Shown here one piece after another: positions 1 to 9,463 of a DNA stretch of 64,000 bases (its first letter is position 1; each line of letters opens with the position of its first letter). A program made the position numbers and the translations under genes. Below the pieces are notes generated by a model. The model was given only the letters and a program-made list of their open reading frames with translations. It did no database searches and was not told where the DNA came from. The DNA is from an uncultured Eubacteriales bacterium (GTDB taxonomy: Bacteria > Bacillota > Clostridia > Oscillospirales > Acutalibacteraceae), in contig CAKTVV010000007.1 in assembly GCA_934630515.1 (NCBI GenBank), forward strand, positions 1-64,000, written 5' to 3'.

Positions 1-51
1 TCAAATATTATTTTTTCTGGTTTGTAGGCTCCGAAAAGCCTTGTATTTACA

Positions 52-483
52 GTGTTCCTAATAGGAAGTAATCATATAGTATTTGCGCCGAAATACAGGC
101 GGCAAATATTCTATGATGAGTACAAGAGGGAAATCGGAAAGATATTGCGAGAACTATGTGAATGGAAAGGAATAACCATAGTGGAAGCGGAAGTATGTCC
201 AGATCATATACATATGTTGGTAGAGATTCCACCGAAAATGAGTGTAGCAGGGTTTATGGGGTTTTTGAAGGGCAAGAGTAGTCTGCTTATCCACGAGCGG
301 CACGGAAACCTCAAGTACAAATATGGAAATCGAAGTTTTTGGTGCAGAGGCTATTATGTGGACACCGTAGGAAAAAATAAAACGAAGATAGCCGAGTATA
401 TTCGAGACCAGTTGAAAGAAGATCAAATTCATGATCAAATGACACTTAGAGAATTTGTAGACCCGTTTACGGGTAGCCGGTAA
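52..483 (+). CDS. tnpA: IS200/IS605-type TnpA transposase, 5' end probably decayed
   Basis: Single-strand HUH transposase of the IS200/IS605 type. The HUH pair is visible as H52 and H54 in CPDHIHM, and the likely nucleophilic tyrosine is Y116 in EYIRDQ. The FAPKYRR, NRSFWCRGYYVDTVG and DPFTG blocks are typical of the family, and the C-terminus is complete. The 5' end is odd. The only available start is a GTG at 52 with no ribosome site. In-frame homology seems to continue upstream (KSL, codons 34-42), but a TAG at 25-27 replaces the region where the normal start would lie. The usual H-T-x-W-x-C-K-Y run before HIVFAP is also eroded. The copy may therefore be inactive, although the catalytic residues are intact. 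Confidence 0.8.
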   Translation: MFLIGSNHIVFAPKYRRQIFYDEYKREIGKILRELCEWKGITIVEAEVCPDHIHMLVEIPPKMSVAGFMGFLKGKSSLLIHERHGNLKYKYGNRSFWCRGYYVDTVGKNKTKIAEYIRDQLKEDQIHDQMTLREFVDPFTGSR

Positions 484-563
484 CAATCTCCTTGCTGGTG
501 TCAGACCGCTTCCACGCCTTTAGGCGTTGCCAGTATCATAGGGCTTTGCCCGCATATGAAATA

Positions 564-591
564 CCCCCGGCTGCGCCGGGGGATTTTTATT
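564..591 (+). repeat. Right-end hairpin of the IS200/IS605 element, terminator-like
   Basis: An 8-bp perfect stem CCCCCGGC/GCCGGGGG with loop TGC is followed by ATTTTTATT. Its place, about 80 bases after tnpA, fits the subterminal hairpin recognised at the right end of IS200/IS605 elements. It can also act as a rho-independent terminator for tnpA. On the minus strand it lies just beyond the DUF3863 gene, where the following bases are less T-rich. Confidence 0.6.
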
Positions 592-602
592 GATATTTCG
601 GT

Positions 603-2159
603 TTATGCACGGATGGGGATCAGCCGCACCGTGGAGCTAAGCTCACAGATGGTATATCCATGCTCCGCTGCGGCTGCTGTGCCGCCCTCTACCCGCAGGC
701 TGTAACGGCACCCATCGTGAATGTACTCCACACGGTCGGGATGGACCGCTTCGATCTTTGTGTCGGCGGTAGTGTCATAGGTCATGCGCAGACAGACGCC
801 GTCCGGTAAATTGGAGAGGGTGATCCCCTCCTCATCGCAATGAACCTGAATCTTTTTCTGTCCGGCTGTCAGTGTGGCGGTCAGAACCGAGTCGCTCTCA
901 TGCCCTACCGATTCGATCTGACCGGGCAGCGCCTGGCCTTTGGCGTCCACCCACTCGATGGCGCAGAACGTATCGTTGCCGCTCCAGCGGTAGCCATCCA
1001 CCAACGGCAGTGTATCGTAGACACCGGTATTACCCGTTGCTACCGTATTCCAGTAGCGTTCATCATGCCGCTCGTCAAACAGGAACATATCCCGGATACA
1101 CACCCGACCACGGTCGGTGTAAAAGCTGACCCGGTAGTTTTTACAATCATACCAGAAGGTCTGTCTTCCCTGCTTCTGCCAATCATCCATACAGGTGACC
1201 GCCGTGGCGGGCGTCATGGGGAACGTCTTCTTAAACCACCGACCGGAATCCCCCAGCGTCATGACCTCCCAGCGTCCGTCCTGCACGCCCTGATAGAATT
1301 TCGCCATCTGCATCGTCAGACCCTCGCCGAAATTCTTCCACCGGAATGAATTCTCCTGTCCCGCCTGAGTATACGCCCAGGTCAGTCCTTCCTCCTCGTA
1401 GTTATTATGCAGATACCAATCGACCCACTTTTCGCTCTGTCCGGTCTTCCACACCGGCTCCAATGAAAACACATGCTGCAGCGGCGCCGGATTGAAATGC
1501 TCGTCAGCGCTGCAGGTATACTGATAGATCGGGTCGCTGCCCAGCATCCGGAATACCGGCGCATTCAGCTGCGCTTCCTTGGTCTGCGCCGGCATGAACA
1601 TATTGTGCTTACTGGGATAATATGCCTGATTATAATAGCCGCCCCAGAGGGTGTAGCCGTCCGTACCGTACTGATCCTTACAGACGCAGAAGGCATCCAC
1701 GCCATACTGCTCGGTCATATACTGAATGGAATAGGTATCCAGCATCCAGGCACCGGCCGATTTGGGATAATAGCCAAACACCTCGTGGAACCTCCCAAAC
1801 AGCTCGTCAATGAGGGCTTTGCGCTCCTCTAGTGTGTATGCCATCAGCAGACCCGGATTCACACGCCAGTCCCACTTGGTTCCGGGTTCTCCCCGCCATT
1901 TCATGCCGCATTTTTCCACTTGCTCCTGCGCCATTTCAAACCACACGCCCACTTCGCAGTTGGGATCCGGATCCTCTTGCAGCAGTGCCACATACTCCGG
2001 GCGTATCAAAGCGTCGTACTGCAGCAGAAATGTGTACGGCATCGGGTATTGGCGGCACAGCTCTACCTGCAGCTTATACGTGTCATACAGCTCCTCCTGC
2101 GTATTACGGTAATCCTCTGCCCGGACGAAATTGATAATGTTGATGATATTCTTTTTCAT
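603..2159 (-). CDS. DUF3863-type putative carbohydrate-active protein
   Basis: 518-residue protein matching the DUF3863 family as remembered from Bacteroides and gut Firmicutes. Signatures are NFVRAEDYR near the N-terminus, TFLLQYDALI, FGYYPKSAGAW, KDQYGTDGYTLWGGYYNQAY and FRMLGSDPIYQY. The N-terminal half looks like a NodB or glycosidase-like barrel and the C-terminal half is beta-rich. No signal peptide is seen, so it is probably cytoplasmic. The ATG at 2159 is preceded by AAAGGAG. It is the last gene of the AraC-GH78-DUF3863 set, 23 bases after the rhamnosidase, which suggests work on the same glycan. Catalytic activity is not established for the family; hydrolase or deacetylase are both guesses. 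Confidence 0.75.
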   Translation of the reverse strand: MKKNIINIINFVRAEDYRNTQEELYDTYKLQVELCRQYPMPYTFLLQYDALIRPEYVALLQEDPDPNCEVGVWFEMAQEQVEKCGMKWRGEPGTKWDWRVNPGLLMAYTLEERKALIDELFGRFHEVFGYYPKSAGAWMLDTYSIQYMTEQYGVDAFCVCKDQYGTDGYTLWGGYYNQAYYPSKHNMFMPAQTKEAQLNAPVFRMLGSDPIYQYTCSADEHFNPAPLQHVFSLEPVWKTGQSEKWVDWYLHNNYEEEGLTWAYTQAGQENSFRWKNFGEGLTMQMAKFYQGVQDGRWEVMTLGDSGRWFKKTFPMTPATAVTCMDDWQKQGRQTFWYDCKNYRVSFYTDRGRVCIRDMFLFDERHDERYWNTVATGNTGVYDTLPLVDGYRWSGNDTFCAIEWVDAKGQALPGQIESVGHESDSVLTATLTAGQKKIQVHCDEEGITLSNLPDGVCLRMTYDTTADTKIEAVHPDRVEYIHDGCRYSLRVEGGTAAAAEHGYTICELSSTVRLIPIRA

Positions 2160-2182
2160 ACTGCTTCTCCTTTACCGAGTGT

Positions 2183-4441
2183 TTATTTCAGCTTTACCGC
2201 TGTCAGACAATAGTTACCGCCGGTCAACTGCAGATCCGTCTGCCCCGCCACTGCATAGCCGGTCAGCTGCAATTCCGCCTGTACATCGAGGGGGATCTCC
2301 ACCGTCAGCAATACGGAATCCGCTCCTTGCCGCCGCCAATCGACCGTGATCTTCCCGGCAGCGGTTTCAAAGCTGCCCCGGGCAAATTCCAGCTCCGACA
2401 AAAAGTACGGTGCAAGAGTCAAAGTGTGCTCCAGAGCCAGCCGTTCCGTCTGGCGGATGCCCAGGATCGTATTGTGGAACCAGGCGATCACGCAGGAATA
2501 CATATGGTGATTCTTGGAATTGCCGTCCTGGAAGGTTTCGTACATAGTCGTGGCACCGTGCTCAAACCACCTGCGATAGGACGGGTAGCCGTGCGCCGTC
2601 AATAAGCGGTACCCCTCCTCCTGCAGCCCGCACAGATCGCAGGCCGGCAGCAGGTATTGCATCCCCAGCATTCCTACATAAAAATGGTAGTCCCGCTTCT
2701 CAAGGCAAGCCAGCAGCTGCTGCCGGGCAAGCTCCACATTCTCATATAAGCCCAGCACCAGCATCATCGCTACCGCTGTCTGCTGCTCCACCCGGCAGCC
2801 GCCATCCTCCCGCACATATGCCCGGCGGAAGGCGGTAACCGCTGTATTCTCTGCAGCAGTCAGAGTTGGAATGGCTGCGGTATCCCCTGCAAGCTCGGCT
2901 GCCAGCCGAGCGATGCGGTAAAACTTGATCAGCAGCAATGTACAGGTAAACTCCAGCGGCACCGGTACCGGATCGGTCGGGTCAAAGGGACCTGCCCAAT
3001 CGCTCAGCCCATGGGCGCACAGTCCGGTATCGGGATCGGTCTTCCCCTCCAGAAAGCGGAGGTGCAGCCGCATAGCCGGATACGTCTTCCGCAGCCAGCG
3101 GGTGTCACCGTAATACTGGTACAGCCGTGCCGGGATCTCAAACAGGATCCCTGTGCTGATCGGACCGCTGCCCCACGCATATCCCCAGCCACCGGTAGGA
3201 ACGATACCGGGCAGATCGCCGTCCGGCAGCTGCGCTTCCAGAATATCCTGCATCCATTTATCATAAAAAAGGCGCATATCCAGATTTTGGATCATCTGCT
3301 CGGCTGACGCCTGCGCATCGTTGCACCAGCCCAGCTTTTCCCGGGTCGGACAATCCGTGGGCGCATAAAACAGGTTGGACAGCGTAGAAATGCGGCTGAA
3401 ATCAAACAGGGTATTCAGCACCCCGTCCGAGCAGGAGAATTGTCCCAGCACCGGAAGCTGCTGATGGACGAAATAGGCCGTCATATCCTCCTGTGTGGGC
3501 GGATCCTGCATCCCCTCCACGATGACATAGCGAAAACCGTAGTAGGCAAAGGTAGGCTTCCACCGATCAGTGCCGCCGCTGCAGGTCAAATAGCCGATCT
3601 GCGTGCGGTCACCGTCTTCATTGGTATCTTTATAATGCCGTTCCAGCGAATTGTCCCGGCGGGTACCCTCCTCGGTCAGCTCCTCGGCATAGGTCAGCCG
3701 CAGACGGGTGCCGACCGGCTGACAGGTCGTCAGCTCCACATAGCCGGACATATTCTGCCCGAAATCAAATACCCAATCGCCGTGAGCATTGCGGAACAGT
3801 TCCCCGCAGGCATAAGTACGATCCTCCCGGATGGGCGGACAGGGACACAGCCGCAGTGTTCCTGTGGGGGATGCTGCGGCCGCTGCCGGGATCCAGCCCT
3901 CTTCCGAACACTCCGGCTGCATCCAGTCGGTCTGGCAGCGAGCGTCGTAGTATTCCCCATAGCGCAGCTGGTGAAACCGGTACGGCGAGCATTCCCGCAT
4001 ACACAGCCACGCTGTGTCGCTGTCGATATACTCCGTATGTTCCGCATACCGCAGCTCCAGCGAAAACAGCAGCTTCGGAGCGTCCCTCCACGGCGCTGTA
4101 TCAAAGTTCCAAGAGGTGTGCAGGCTTTCGTTATACAGCCCGTTGCCCAGTGCCACCGCCGCCAGATTTTCACCGGGCTGCAGCAGCTCGGTCACCGGAT
4201 ACTCGGTATACCACAGCGTCTTGGTGTAGTCGCTCGACGGCGCAATATACCGATCCGCCGTCACCGGGCGGCCGTTGATATAGGCGTCCCCCAGCCCCAG
4301 TGCACAGATCGACAGAGTGGCGCTCTGCAAACCGTCCTCTACCGTGAAATGCCTTCGGAACAGCGGCGCCGGGTCATCCCATGCCATCGCCATCGGATAC
4401 GGCTCCGGATAACGAATAAAGGTGTTCGTATGAAATGCCAT
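2183..4441 (-). CDS. Alpha-L-rhamnosidase, GH78 family
   Basis: 752-residue GH78-type enzyme expected to release terminal alpha-L-rhamnose. The N-terminal jelly-roll domain shows LGDAYINGRPV and NLAAVALGNGLYNES. The (alpha/alpha)6 catalytic domain contains FYAPTDCPTREKLGWCNDAQ, the family block holding the acidic catalytic region, then LPDGDLPGIVPTGGWGYAWGSGP. A C-terminal beta domain follows WFHNTILG. No signal peptide is visible, so it probably acts inside the cell on imported oligosaccharides. Start ATG at 4441 has AGGAGG six bases upstream. It lies 29 bases after the AraC gene and 23 bases before the DUF3863 gene, consistent with one transcript. The exact substrate cannot be told from sequence. 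Confidence 0.85.
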   Translation of the reverse strand: MAFHTNTFIRYPEPYPMAMAWDDPAPLFRRHFTVEDGLQSATLSICALGLGDAYINGRPVTADRYIAPSSDYTKTLWYTEYPVTELLQPGENLAAVALGNGLYNESLHTSWNFDTAPWRDAPKLLFSLELRYAEHTEYIDSDTAWLCMRECSPYRFHQLRYGEYYDARCQTDWMQPECSEEGWIPAAAAASPTGTLRLCPCPPIREDRTYACGELFRNAHGDWVFDFGQNMSGYVELTTCQPVGTRLRLTYAEELTEEGTRRDNSLERHYKDTNEDGDRTQIGYLTCSGGTDRWKPTFAYYGFRYVIVEGMQDPPTQEDMTAYFVHQQLPVLGQFSCSDGVLNTLFDFSRISTLSNLFYAPTDCPTREKLGWCNDAQASAEQMIQNLDMRLFYDKWMQDILEAQLPDGDLPGIVPTGGWGYAWGSGPISTGILFEIPARLYQYYGDTRWLRKTYPAMRLHLRFLEGKTDPDTGLCAHGLSDWAGPFDPTDPVPVPLEFTCTLLLIKFYRIARLAAELAGDTAAIPTLTAAENTAVTAFRRAYVREDGGCRVEQQTAVAMMLVLGLYENVELARQQLLACLEKRDYHFYVGMLGMQYLLPACDLCGLQEEGYRLLTAHGYPSYRRWFEHGATTMYETFQDGNSKNHHMYSCVIAWFHNTILGIRQTERLALEHTLTLAPYFLSELEFARGSFETAAGKITVDWRRQGADSVLLTVEIPLDVQAELQLTGYAVAGQTDLQLTGGNYCLTAVKLK

Positions 4442-4470
4442 TATTTCCTCCTGATCATGCCGAATACCGG

Positions 4471-5373
4471 CTATTTTTGCGCAGTTTTTTTACCCCGGGT
4501 CTTCTTGGCGTTCGCCGGATCCTCGCCTTCGTTGTCCTCCGGGCGCACGACAGCCCAGCGACGGTATTCCGACGGGGTAAAGCCCAAACATCGCTTAAAG
4601 ACCCGGTCAAAATAGTACACGCTGGTGAACCCGCATTTCGCTGCAATATCCTTGATGGGCATATCGGAGCTTTGCAGGTATTGCTTTGCTTTATAGACAC
4701 GGGTACGCACCACATATTCGATGGGTGCCATGCCGGAATTACGCTTAAAGAACTTGATAAAATAATTGGAGTTTAGATACATCAGCTGTGCCAGATCGTC
4801 CAGCCGAATCTCCTCGGACAGGTGGTCATCTATATACCGGATCACCTGCTCAAACCGGTCATCCAGCTTCAGATCCGGAAACAGGATGTTCGACCCTTCC
4901 ATATAATAGGCCAGCAGCTGCAGCACCGCCGCCTTCAGCTCCAGGATGTTGCTGACCGTTCCCTGCGCGCTGCACCGGAAGATGGTGCGGAATATCCGTT
5001 CCACCTTTTCCGGCTCCTCCACCGTGATAAAGGGACGCACATCCACCGTCTCGAACAGGTCCTTTTCGCCGCACTGTGCGGTAAAATGGATCCACATTTT
5101 CCGGGCGTTGCAATCCCCATAGGCGTGGTAGCTCTGCTTGGCATTGCAGGGAAGAAAAAACATCTGTCCCGGCTGCCCCTCGAAGGTCTCGCCGTTGATC
5201 TCAAAATGAAAATTGCCCTGCAATATATAATAGATCTTATTGTATGAGATACGGGCCGGCGCACGCATCCCCCATCCACGCCAGAGTGTAGTCTCCGCTC
5301 CGGTCAGGTAGTTGATCTGCAGCTTTTGAAGACCGTTCTCCAAATAGGAATGAGCCGTGTTCGTGTTTGCCAT
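4471..5373 (-). CDS. AraC-family transcriptional regulator
   Basis: 300-residue regulator with an N-terminal cupin-like sensor domain (GNFHFEINGETFEGQPGQMFFLP) and a C-terminal double helix-turn-helix (YLNSNYFIKFFKRNSGMAPIEY, then GFTSVYYFDRVFKRCLGFTPSEYRR). ATG 5373 was chosen over an upstream extension because GGGAGG lies just before it. A basic tail (KKTRGKKTAQK) follows the HTH. Being first in the rhamnosidase operon, it is likely to activate that operon in response to a rhamnose-containing sugar. It is divergent from manA; the roughly 230-base gap between them should hold both promoters, but no clear consensus for this gene was found. Confidence 0.9.
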   Translation of the reverse strand: MANTNTAHSYLENGLQKLQINYLTGAETTLWRGWGMRAPARISYNKIYYILQGNFHFEINGETFEGQPGQMFFLPCNAKQSYHAYGDCNARKMWIHFTAQCGEKDLFETVDVRPFITVEEPEKVERIFRTIFRCSAQGTVSNILELKAAVLQLLAYYMEGSNILFPDLKLDDRFEQVIRYIDDHLSEEIRLDDLAQLMYLNSNYFIKFFKRNSGMAPIEYVVRTRVYKAKQYLQSSDMPIKDIAAKCGFTSVYYFDRVFKRCLGFTPSEYRRWAVVRPEDNEGEDPANAKKTRGKKTAQK

Positions 5374-5604
5374 AGGGTGACCTCCCTCTCTCCGTCTCAC
5401 GAAATGAGTATAGCGAAAAAAGCACTGCAAAAAAAGGAATATATTGACTGGATTTTGTACTATATTCACCATTATATCCGCTAATCGGAAAAGTGCAAGC
5501 CGAAAGGAAAAAATTTTGAAAAAAGGTAGCGATTTGCGGAAGAATGTGGTATGATAAGCAGGATAGAAACAACCCTGTGCTGATGAAATGAGGAGTGGTT
5601 CTGC

Positions 5605-6567
5605 GTGTATCCGTTATTTCTTGAGCCGGCGCTCAAGCAGTATCTCTGGGGCGGCACCCGCCTGAAGGAAGAATTCGGTTTCGGTTCGGAGCTGGACACG
5701 GTGGCAGAGGCGTGGATGCTGTCCTGCCACCCCCATGGTGCTTCGACGGTGCGCAATGGCGCATTGGCCGGCCTGTCGCTGCCCCAGGCATTGGACAAGC
5801 TGGGGCGGACAGCCTTAGGCGGGCAGCTGTCCGCTAAGGACTTTCCGCTGCTGATTAAGTTTATCGACGCCCGGGATCGGTTATCCCTGCAGGTACATCC
5901 GGACGATGCGTACGCCCACTCCGTGAAGCTGCCCCGTGGAAAGACCGAAATGTGGGTGGTGCTGGATTGTCAGCCGGGCGCCGAGCTGATCTACGGCTTA
6001 TCCCGTCCGGTCAGCGAGGAGGAACTGCGCACGGCGGTGGAGACCGATACGATGGAGCCGCTGTGCCGCCATGTGCCGGTAAAAAAAGGCGACGTTTTTT
6101 ACATTCCTGCCGGTACGCTCCATGCCATCGGCGCCGGTATTCTCATCGCCGAGGTGCAGCAGAATGCCGATGTGACTTACCGTGTATCGGATTATGGGCG
6201 GTTAGGTGCCGACGGCAAGCCAAGGGAGCTGCACAAGGAGCAAGCCATCGCCGTGACCTCCCGCATCCCCACCCCGTTGAACCGTCATGTCCAAAGTGTG
6301 CGGGAGGACGCCACCGGCAAGCGGGAGATGCTGGCAGACACCCCATATTTCACCGTGGAGCGGTGGACGCTGAACGGCACAGCCGCCAAGCAGATTCATG
6401 CCCGGGACACGTTCCTGTCGCTCCTATGTCCGGAGGGCTCCGGACACATCCGCTGGGATGGGCAGACGGAACCGTTTACTAAAGGCGACAGCATTTTTGT
6501 TCCCGCCGGACTCCCCTTTGTGGTGGACGGACAGGCACAGCTGCTGGTCAGCTATGTACGCACCTGA
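5605..6567 (+). CDS. manA: Mannose-6-phosphate isomerase, class I
   Basis: 320-residue type I phosphomannose isomerase interconverting mannose-6-P and fructose-6-P. The zinc-site region is seen as LSLQVHPDDAYA followed by GKTEMWVVLD, and a later histidine in VPAGTLHAIGAG-type sequence (IPAGTLHAIGAGILIAEVQQ). Length matches the short Bacillus-type enzymes. GTG start at 5605 has AGGAG nine bases upstream. A possible extended -10 (TGGTATGAT, 5547-5555) lies about 50 bases upstream without a good -35. It leads a plus-strand set with pncB and cca, with 23-base and 22-base gaps. Confidence 0.92.
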   Translation: MYPLFLEPALKQYLWGGTRLKEEFGFGSELDTVAEAWMLSCHPHGASTVRNGALAGLSLPQALDKLGRTALGGQLSAKDFPLLIKFIDARDRLSLQVHPDDAYAHSVKLPRGKTEMWVVLDCQPGAELIYGLSRPVSEEELRTAVETDTMEPLCRHVPVKKGDVFYIPAGTLHAIGAGILIAEVQQNADVTYRVSDYGRLGADGKPRELHKEQAIAVTSRIPTPLNRHVQSVREDATGKREMLADTPYFTVERWTLNGTAAKQIHARDTFLSLLCPEGSGHIRWDGQTEPFTKGDSIFVPAGLPFVVDGQAQLLVSYVRT

Positions 6568-6590
6568 CGTTTCAGAAAGGATCTTCACTC

Positions 6591-8054
6591 ATGGAAAATA
6601 CGCATTTTTTATTAAGAAATAATCTCACCATGCTGACGGATTTCTACGAGATCACGATGGCAAACGGCTTTTTCGTTGCCGGGCAGGGAGACAAGACTGT
6701 CTATTTTGATATGTTCTTCCGCACCATTCCCGACGATGGCGGTCTGGCAATCATGGCGGGTGTGGAGCAGGTCATCAACTACATGAAAAATCTCTCCTTC
6801 ACCGAGGAGGACCTCACCTATCTGCGGGAAAAGAAAATGTTCGACGAGCGATTCTTGGATTACCTGCGGAACTTCCGATTCTGCTGCGATGTATGGGCGG
6901 TGCCGGAGGGTACGCCGGTATTCCCTCACGAGCCGATCGTCACCGTGCGGGGCCCCGCCATGCAGGCGCAGTTTGTGGAGACGATGATCCTGGTGCTGGT
7001 GAACCATCAGTCGCTGATCGCCACGAAATCCAGCCGTATCGTCCGGGCGGCACAAGGCCGTCCGGTGATGGAGTTCGGTTCCCGGCGGGCGCAGGGCTGC
7101 GACGGCGCCATTTACGGTGCCCGTGCTGCTTATATCGGAGGCTGCTCCGGTACTGCCTGCACGATCGTGGATCGGGAGTTTGGGATTCCGGCGCTGGGCA
7201 CCATGGCGCACAGCTGGGTGCAGCTGTTTGATACCGAATACGAGGCGTTTCGCTCCTATGCGCAAACCTATCCGAATGCCTGCGTACTGTTGGTGGATAC
7301 CTACGATGTGCTGAAATCCGGCGTTCCCAACGCCATCAAAGTGTTTAACGAGGTGCTGGTTCCCAACGGTCACCGTCCGAAGGGCATCCGCATCGACTCC
7401 GGCGATATCACCTATTTGAGCAAAAAGTCCCGAATCATGCTGGACAATGCCGGCTTCCCGGATTGCGCCATCACCGCCTCCAACTCGCTGGATGAATACA
7501 CCATTCAAGATATGATCCGCCAAGGCGCACGAGTGGACAGCTTTGGCGTAGGCGAGCGGATGATCACCGCCTCCAGCGCTCCGGTGTTCGGCGGCGTCTA
7601 CAAGCTGGCAGCCGTGGAGGAAAACGGTCAGATCATCCCCCGCATCAAGGTCAGCGAAAATGTAGCGAAGATCACCAATCCCGGCTTCAAGAAGCTCTGG
7701 CGGCTCTATGACCGGGACAACGGCAAGGCCATCGCCGATGTGATCACGCTCCACGACGAGGTCATCGACGATACGAAGCCCTACGAGATCTTTGATCCGG
7801 ATCATATCTGGAAACGGAAGACCGTCGAAAATTTCCGGGCAAAGCCGCTGCAGGTGCAGCTGTTCCGGGGCGGTGAATGTGTATATGACAGTCCTTCGGT
7901 GGAGCAGATCCGCAGCTATTGCCGGGAGCAGCTGGACACCATGTGGGACGAGGTGCTGCGGTTCGAGAACCCGCATAACTACTATGTGGATCTGTCCCAA
8001 AAGCTGTGGGATGTAAAGCAGGCACTGCTGCTCAAATACGGACATCATCAGTGA
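6591..8054 (+). CDS. pncB: Nicotinate phosphoribosyltransferase
   Basis: 487-residue enzyme of NAD salvage converting nicotinate and PRPP to nicotinate mononucleotide. Family blocks seen: LLTDFYEITMANGF-like start (MLTDFYEITMANGFF), EFGSRRAQGCDGAIYGARAAYIGG, GTMAHSWVQLFDTEYEAF with the catalytic histidine region, and RIDSGDITYLSKK for phosphoribose binding. Length matches the Gram-positive group. ATG at 6591 with AGAAAGGA nine bases upstream. It sits between manA and cca, apparently in the same transcript, with no obvious metabolic link to either. Confidence 0.93.
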   Translation: MENTHFLLRNNLTMLTDFYEITMANGFFVAGQGDKTVYFDMFFRTIPDDGGLAIMAGVEQVINYMKNLSFTEEDLTYLREKKMFDERFLDYLRNFRFCCDVWAVPEGTPVFPHEPIVTVRGPAMQAQFVETMILVLVNHQSLIATKSSRIVRAAQGRPVMEFGSRRAQGCDGAIYGARAAYIGGCSGTACTIVDREFGIPALGTMAHSWVQLFDTEYEAFRSYAQTYPNACVLLVDTYDVLKSGVPNAIKVFNEVLVPNGHRPKGIRIDSGDITYLSKKSRIMLDNAGFPDCAITASNSLDEYTIQDMIRQGARVDSFGVGERMITASSAPVFGGVYKLAAVEENGQIIPRIKVSENVAKITNPGFKKLWRLYDRDNGKAIADVITLHDEVIDDTKPYEIFDPDHIWKRKTVENFRAKPLQVQLFRGGECVYDSPSVEQIRSYCREQLDTMWDEVLRFENPHNYYVDLSQKLWDVKQALLLKYGHHQ

Positions 8055-8076
8055 GATCGGCAAGGAGGTTGGTTCC

Positions 8077-9405
8077 ATGACACTGAAGCTACCGACACCG
8101 GTCAACCGGGCGCTGACCATGCTCCGGACAGCCGGCTTCGAGGCATATGTGGTCGGAGGCTGCGTGCGGGACAGCTTGCTGCACAAAACGCCGGCGGACT
8201 GGGACGTGACCACCTCTGCCAAGCCGGAGCAAATATTGGAGGTGTTTTCCTCCGAGCGTACCATTCCCACCGGATTGGAGCATGGCACGGTGACGGTGCT
8301 GCTGGAGGGTGAGCCCATCGAGATCACCACCTACCGCATTGACGGCGCATACACCGATCACCGCCATCCGGATGCAGTTACCTTTACGGCATCCTTGCAG
8401 GAGGATCTGCGCCGACGGGATTTTACCATCAATGCGCTGGCGTACAGCCCCGAGGAGGGGCTGGTGGACATTTGCTCCGGCGCTGCCGATCTGGAGAGCC
8501 ATCGGATCGTCTGCGTGGGCGATCCGGAGACCCGATTTACGGAGGATGCTCTGCGCATTCTCCGGGCGCTGCGGTTTTCGGCTGTATTGGGGTTCCCCAT
8601 CGAAAAAATGACCGCCGCCGCTCTGCGCAAACTGGCGCCGCTGCTGCGGCGGGTTGCCGCCGAGCGGATCGCCGTCGAGCTGAAAAAGCTGCTGTGCGGC
8701 ATCGAGTGCCGCCGGGTGCTGCTGGAATATCCGGATGTGCTGGGGGTAGTGCTGCCGGAGCTGCTGCCAATGGTGGGTCTGCAGCAGGAAAATCCCTACC
8801 ACTATTTGACGGTCTATGAGCATATGGCAGAGACGGTGCAGGCAGCACCGCCCGATCTGACCCTGCGTCTGACGATGCTGTTTCATGATTGCGGCAAGCC
8901 CCAGTGCTACACCCGGGACACTGCCGGGGTGGATCATTTCCGGGGACACGCCGCCATCAGCGCCGCTCTGGCGGAGCAGGCGCTGGAGCGACTGCGATTC
9001 GATCGCAAGACCATTGATGCTGTCAAGCAGCTGGTGCTGCACCACGACGATGATCTTCCCGCCACCACTGCCGGGTGCCGTCGGATGCTCAACCGGTTTG
9101 GTACGGAGCAGGCACTGGCGCTCGTCGCCGTGCATCGGGCAGATATTCTCGGGCAGCACCCGGACAAGCGGGAGCGTCTCGATGCTGTGAATGCGCTGGA
9201 GCAACAGCTGCAGCAGCTGATTGACAGCGGCTGCTGTGTTGATCTGAAAGCGCTTGCTATTCACGGTGAAGACCTGCAAGCCATCGGGTATATACCCGGT
9301 CGGCAGCTGGGCGATACCCTCCAGCAGCTGCTGGAGGAAGTGATGGACGGGCAGCTGCCCAATGAGCGTTCCGCTCTGCTGCGCCGGGCGCAACAGCTGA
9401 AATAG
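8077..9405 (+). CDS. cca: CCA tRNA nucleotidyltransferase with HD domain
   Basis: 442-residue class II nucleotidyltransferase that builds or repairs the 3' CCA of tRNA. N-terminal head: VVGGCVRDSLLHKTPADWDVTTSA, the G-G-x(9)-D-x-D catalytic pattern, and RRDFTINALAY. RFTEDALRILRALRFSA is the neck motif. An HD domain appears at LFHDCGKPQCYTRD with HHDDD further on, a fusion common in clostridial enzymes. ATG 8077 is preceded by AAGGAGG. It ends the manA-pncB-cca set just before a strong two-way terminator. A poly(A) polymerase role is less likely, since the tRNA genes in this window already encode CCA but others may not. Confidence 0.9.
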   Translation: MTLKLPTPVNRALTMLRTAGFEAYVVGGCVRDSLLHKTPADWDVTTSAKPEQILEVFSSERTIPTGLEHGTVTVLLEGEPIEITTYRIDGAYTDHRHPDAVTFTASLQEDLRRRDFTINALAYSPEEGLVDICSGAADLESHRIVCVGDPETRFTEDALRILRALRFSAVLGFPIEKMTAAALRKLAPLLRRVAAERIAVELKKLLCGIECRRVLLEYPDVLGVVLPELLPMVGLQQENPYHYLTVYEHMAETVQAAPPDLTLRLTMLFHDCGKPQCYTRDTAGVDHFRGHAAISAALAEQALERLRFDRKTIDAVKQLVLHHDDDLPATTAGCRRMLNRFGTEQALALVAVHRADILGQHPDKRERLDAVNALEQQLQQLIDSGCCVDLKALAIHGEDLQAIGYIPGRQLGDTLQQLLEEVMDGQLPNERSALLRRAQQLK

Positions 9406-9413
9406 GTATAAAA

Positions 9414-9449
9414 ATCCGGAAACGGAGCCGATCAGCTCTGTTTCCGGAT
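9414..9449. terminator. Bidirectional rho-independent terminator between cca and the LUD gene
   Basis: A 15-bp stem (ATCCGGAAACGGAGC / GCTCTGTTTCCGGAT, one G-U pair) with a six-base loop CGATCA sits in the gap between two convergent genes. A-rich sequence precedes the left arm (ATAAAA) and ATTCAT follows the right arm, so it can work for both strands. Confidence 0.75.
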
Positions 9450-9463
9450 ATTCATACACAGAC

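Noticed and set aside
6612..8330. 572-residue minus-strand ORF
   Set aside because: Antisense to pncB and the start of cca; no ribosome site and no family features.
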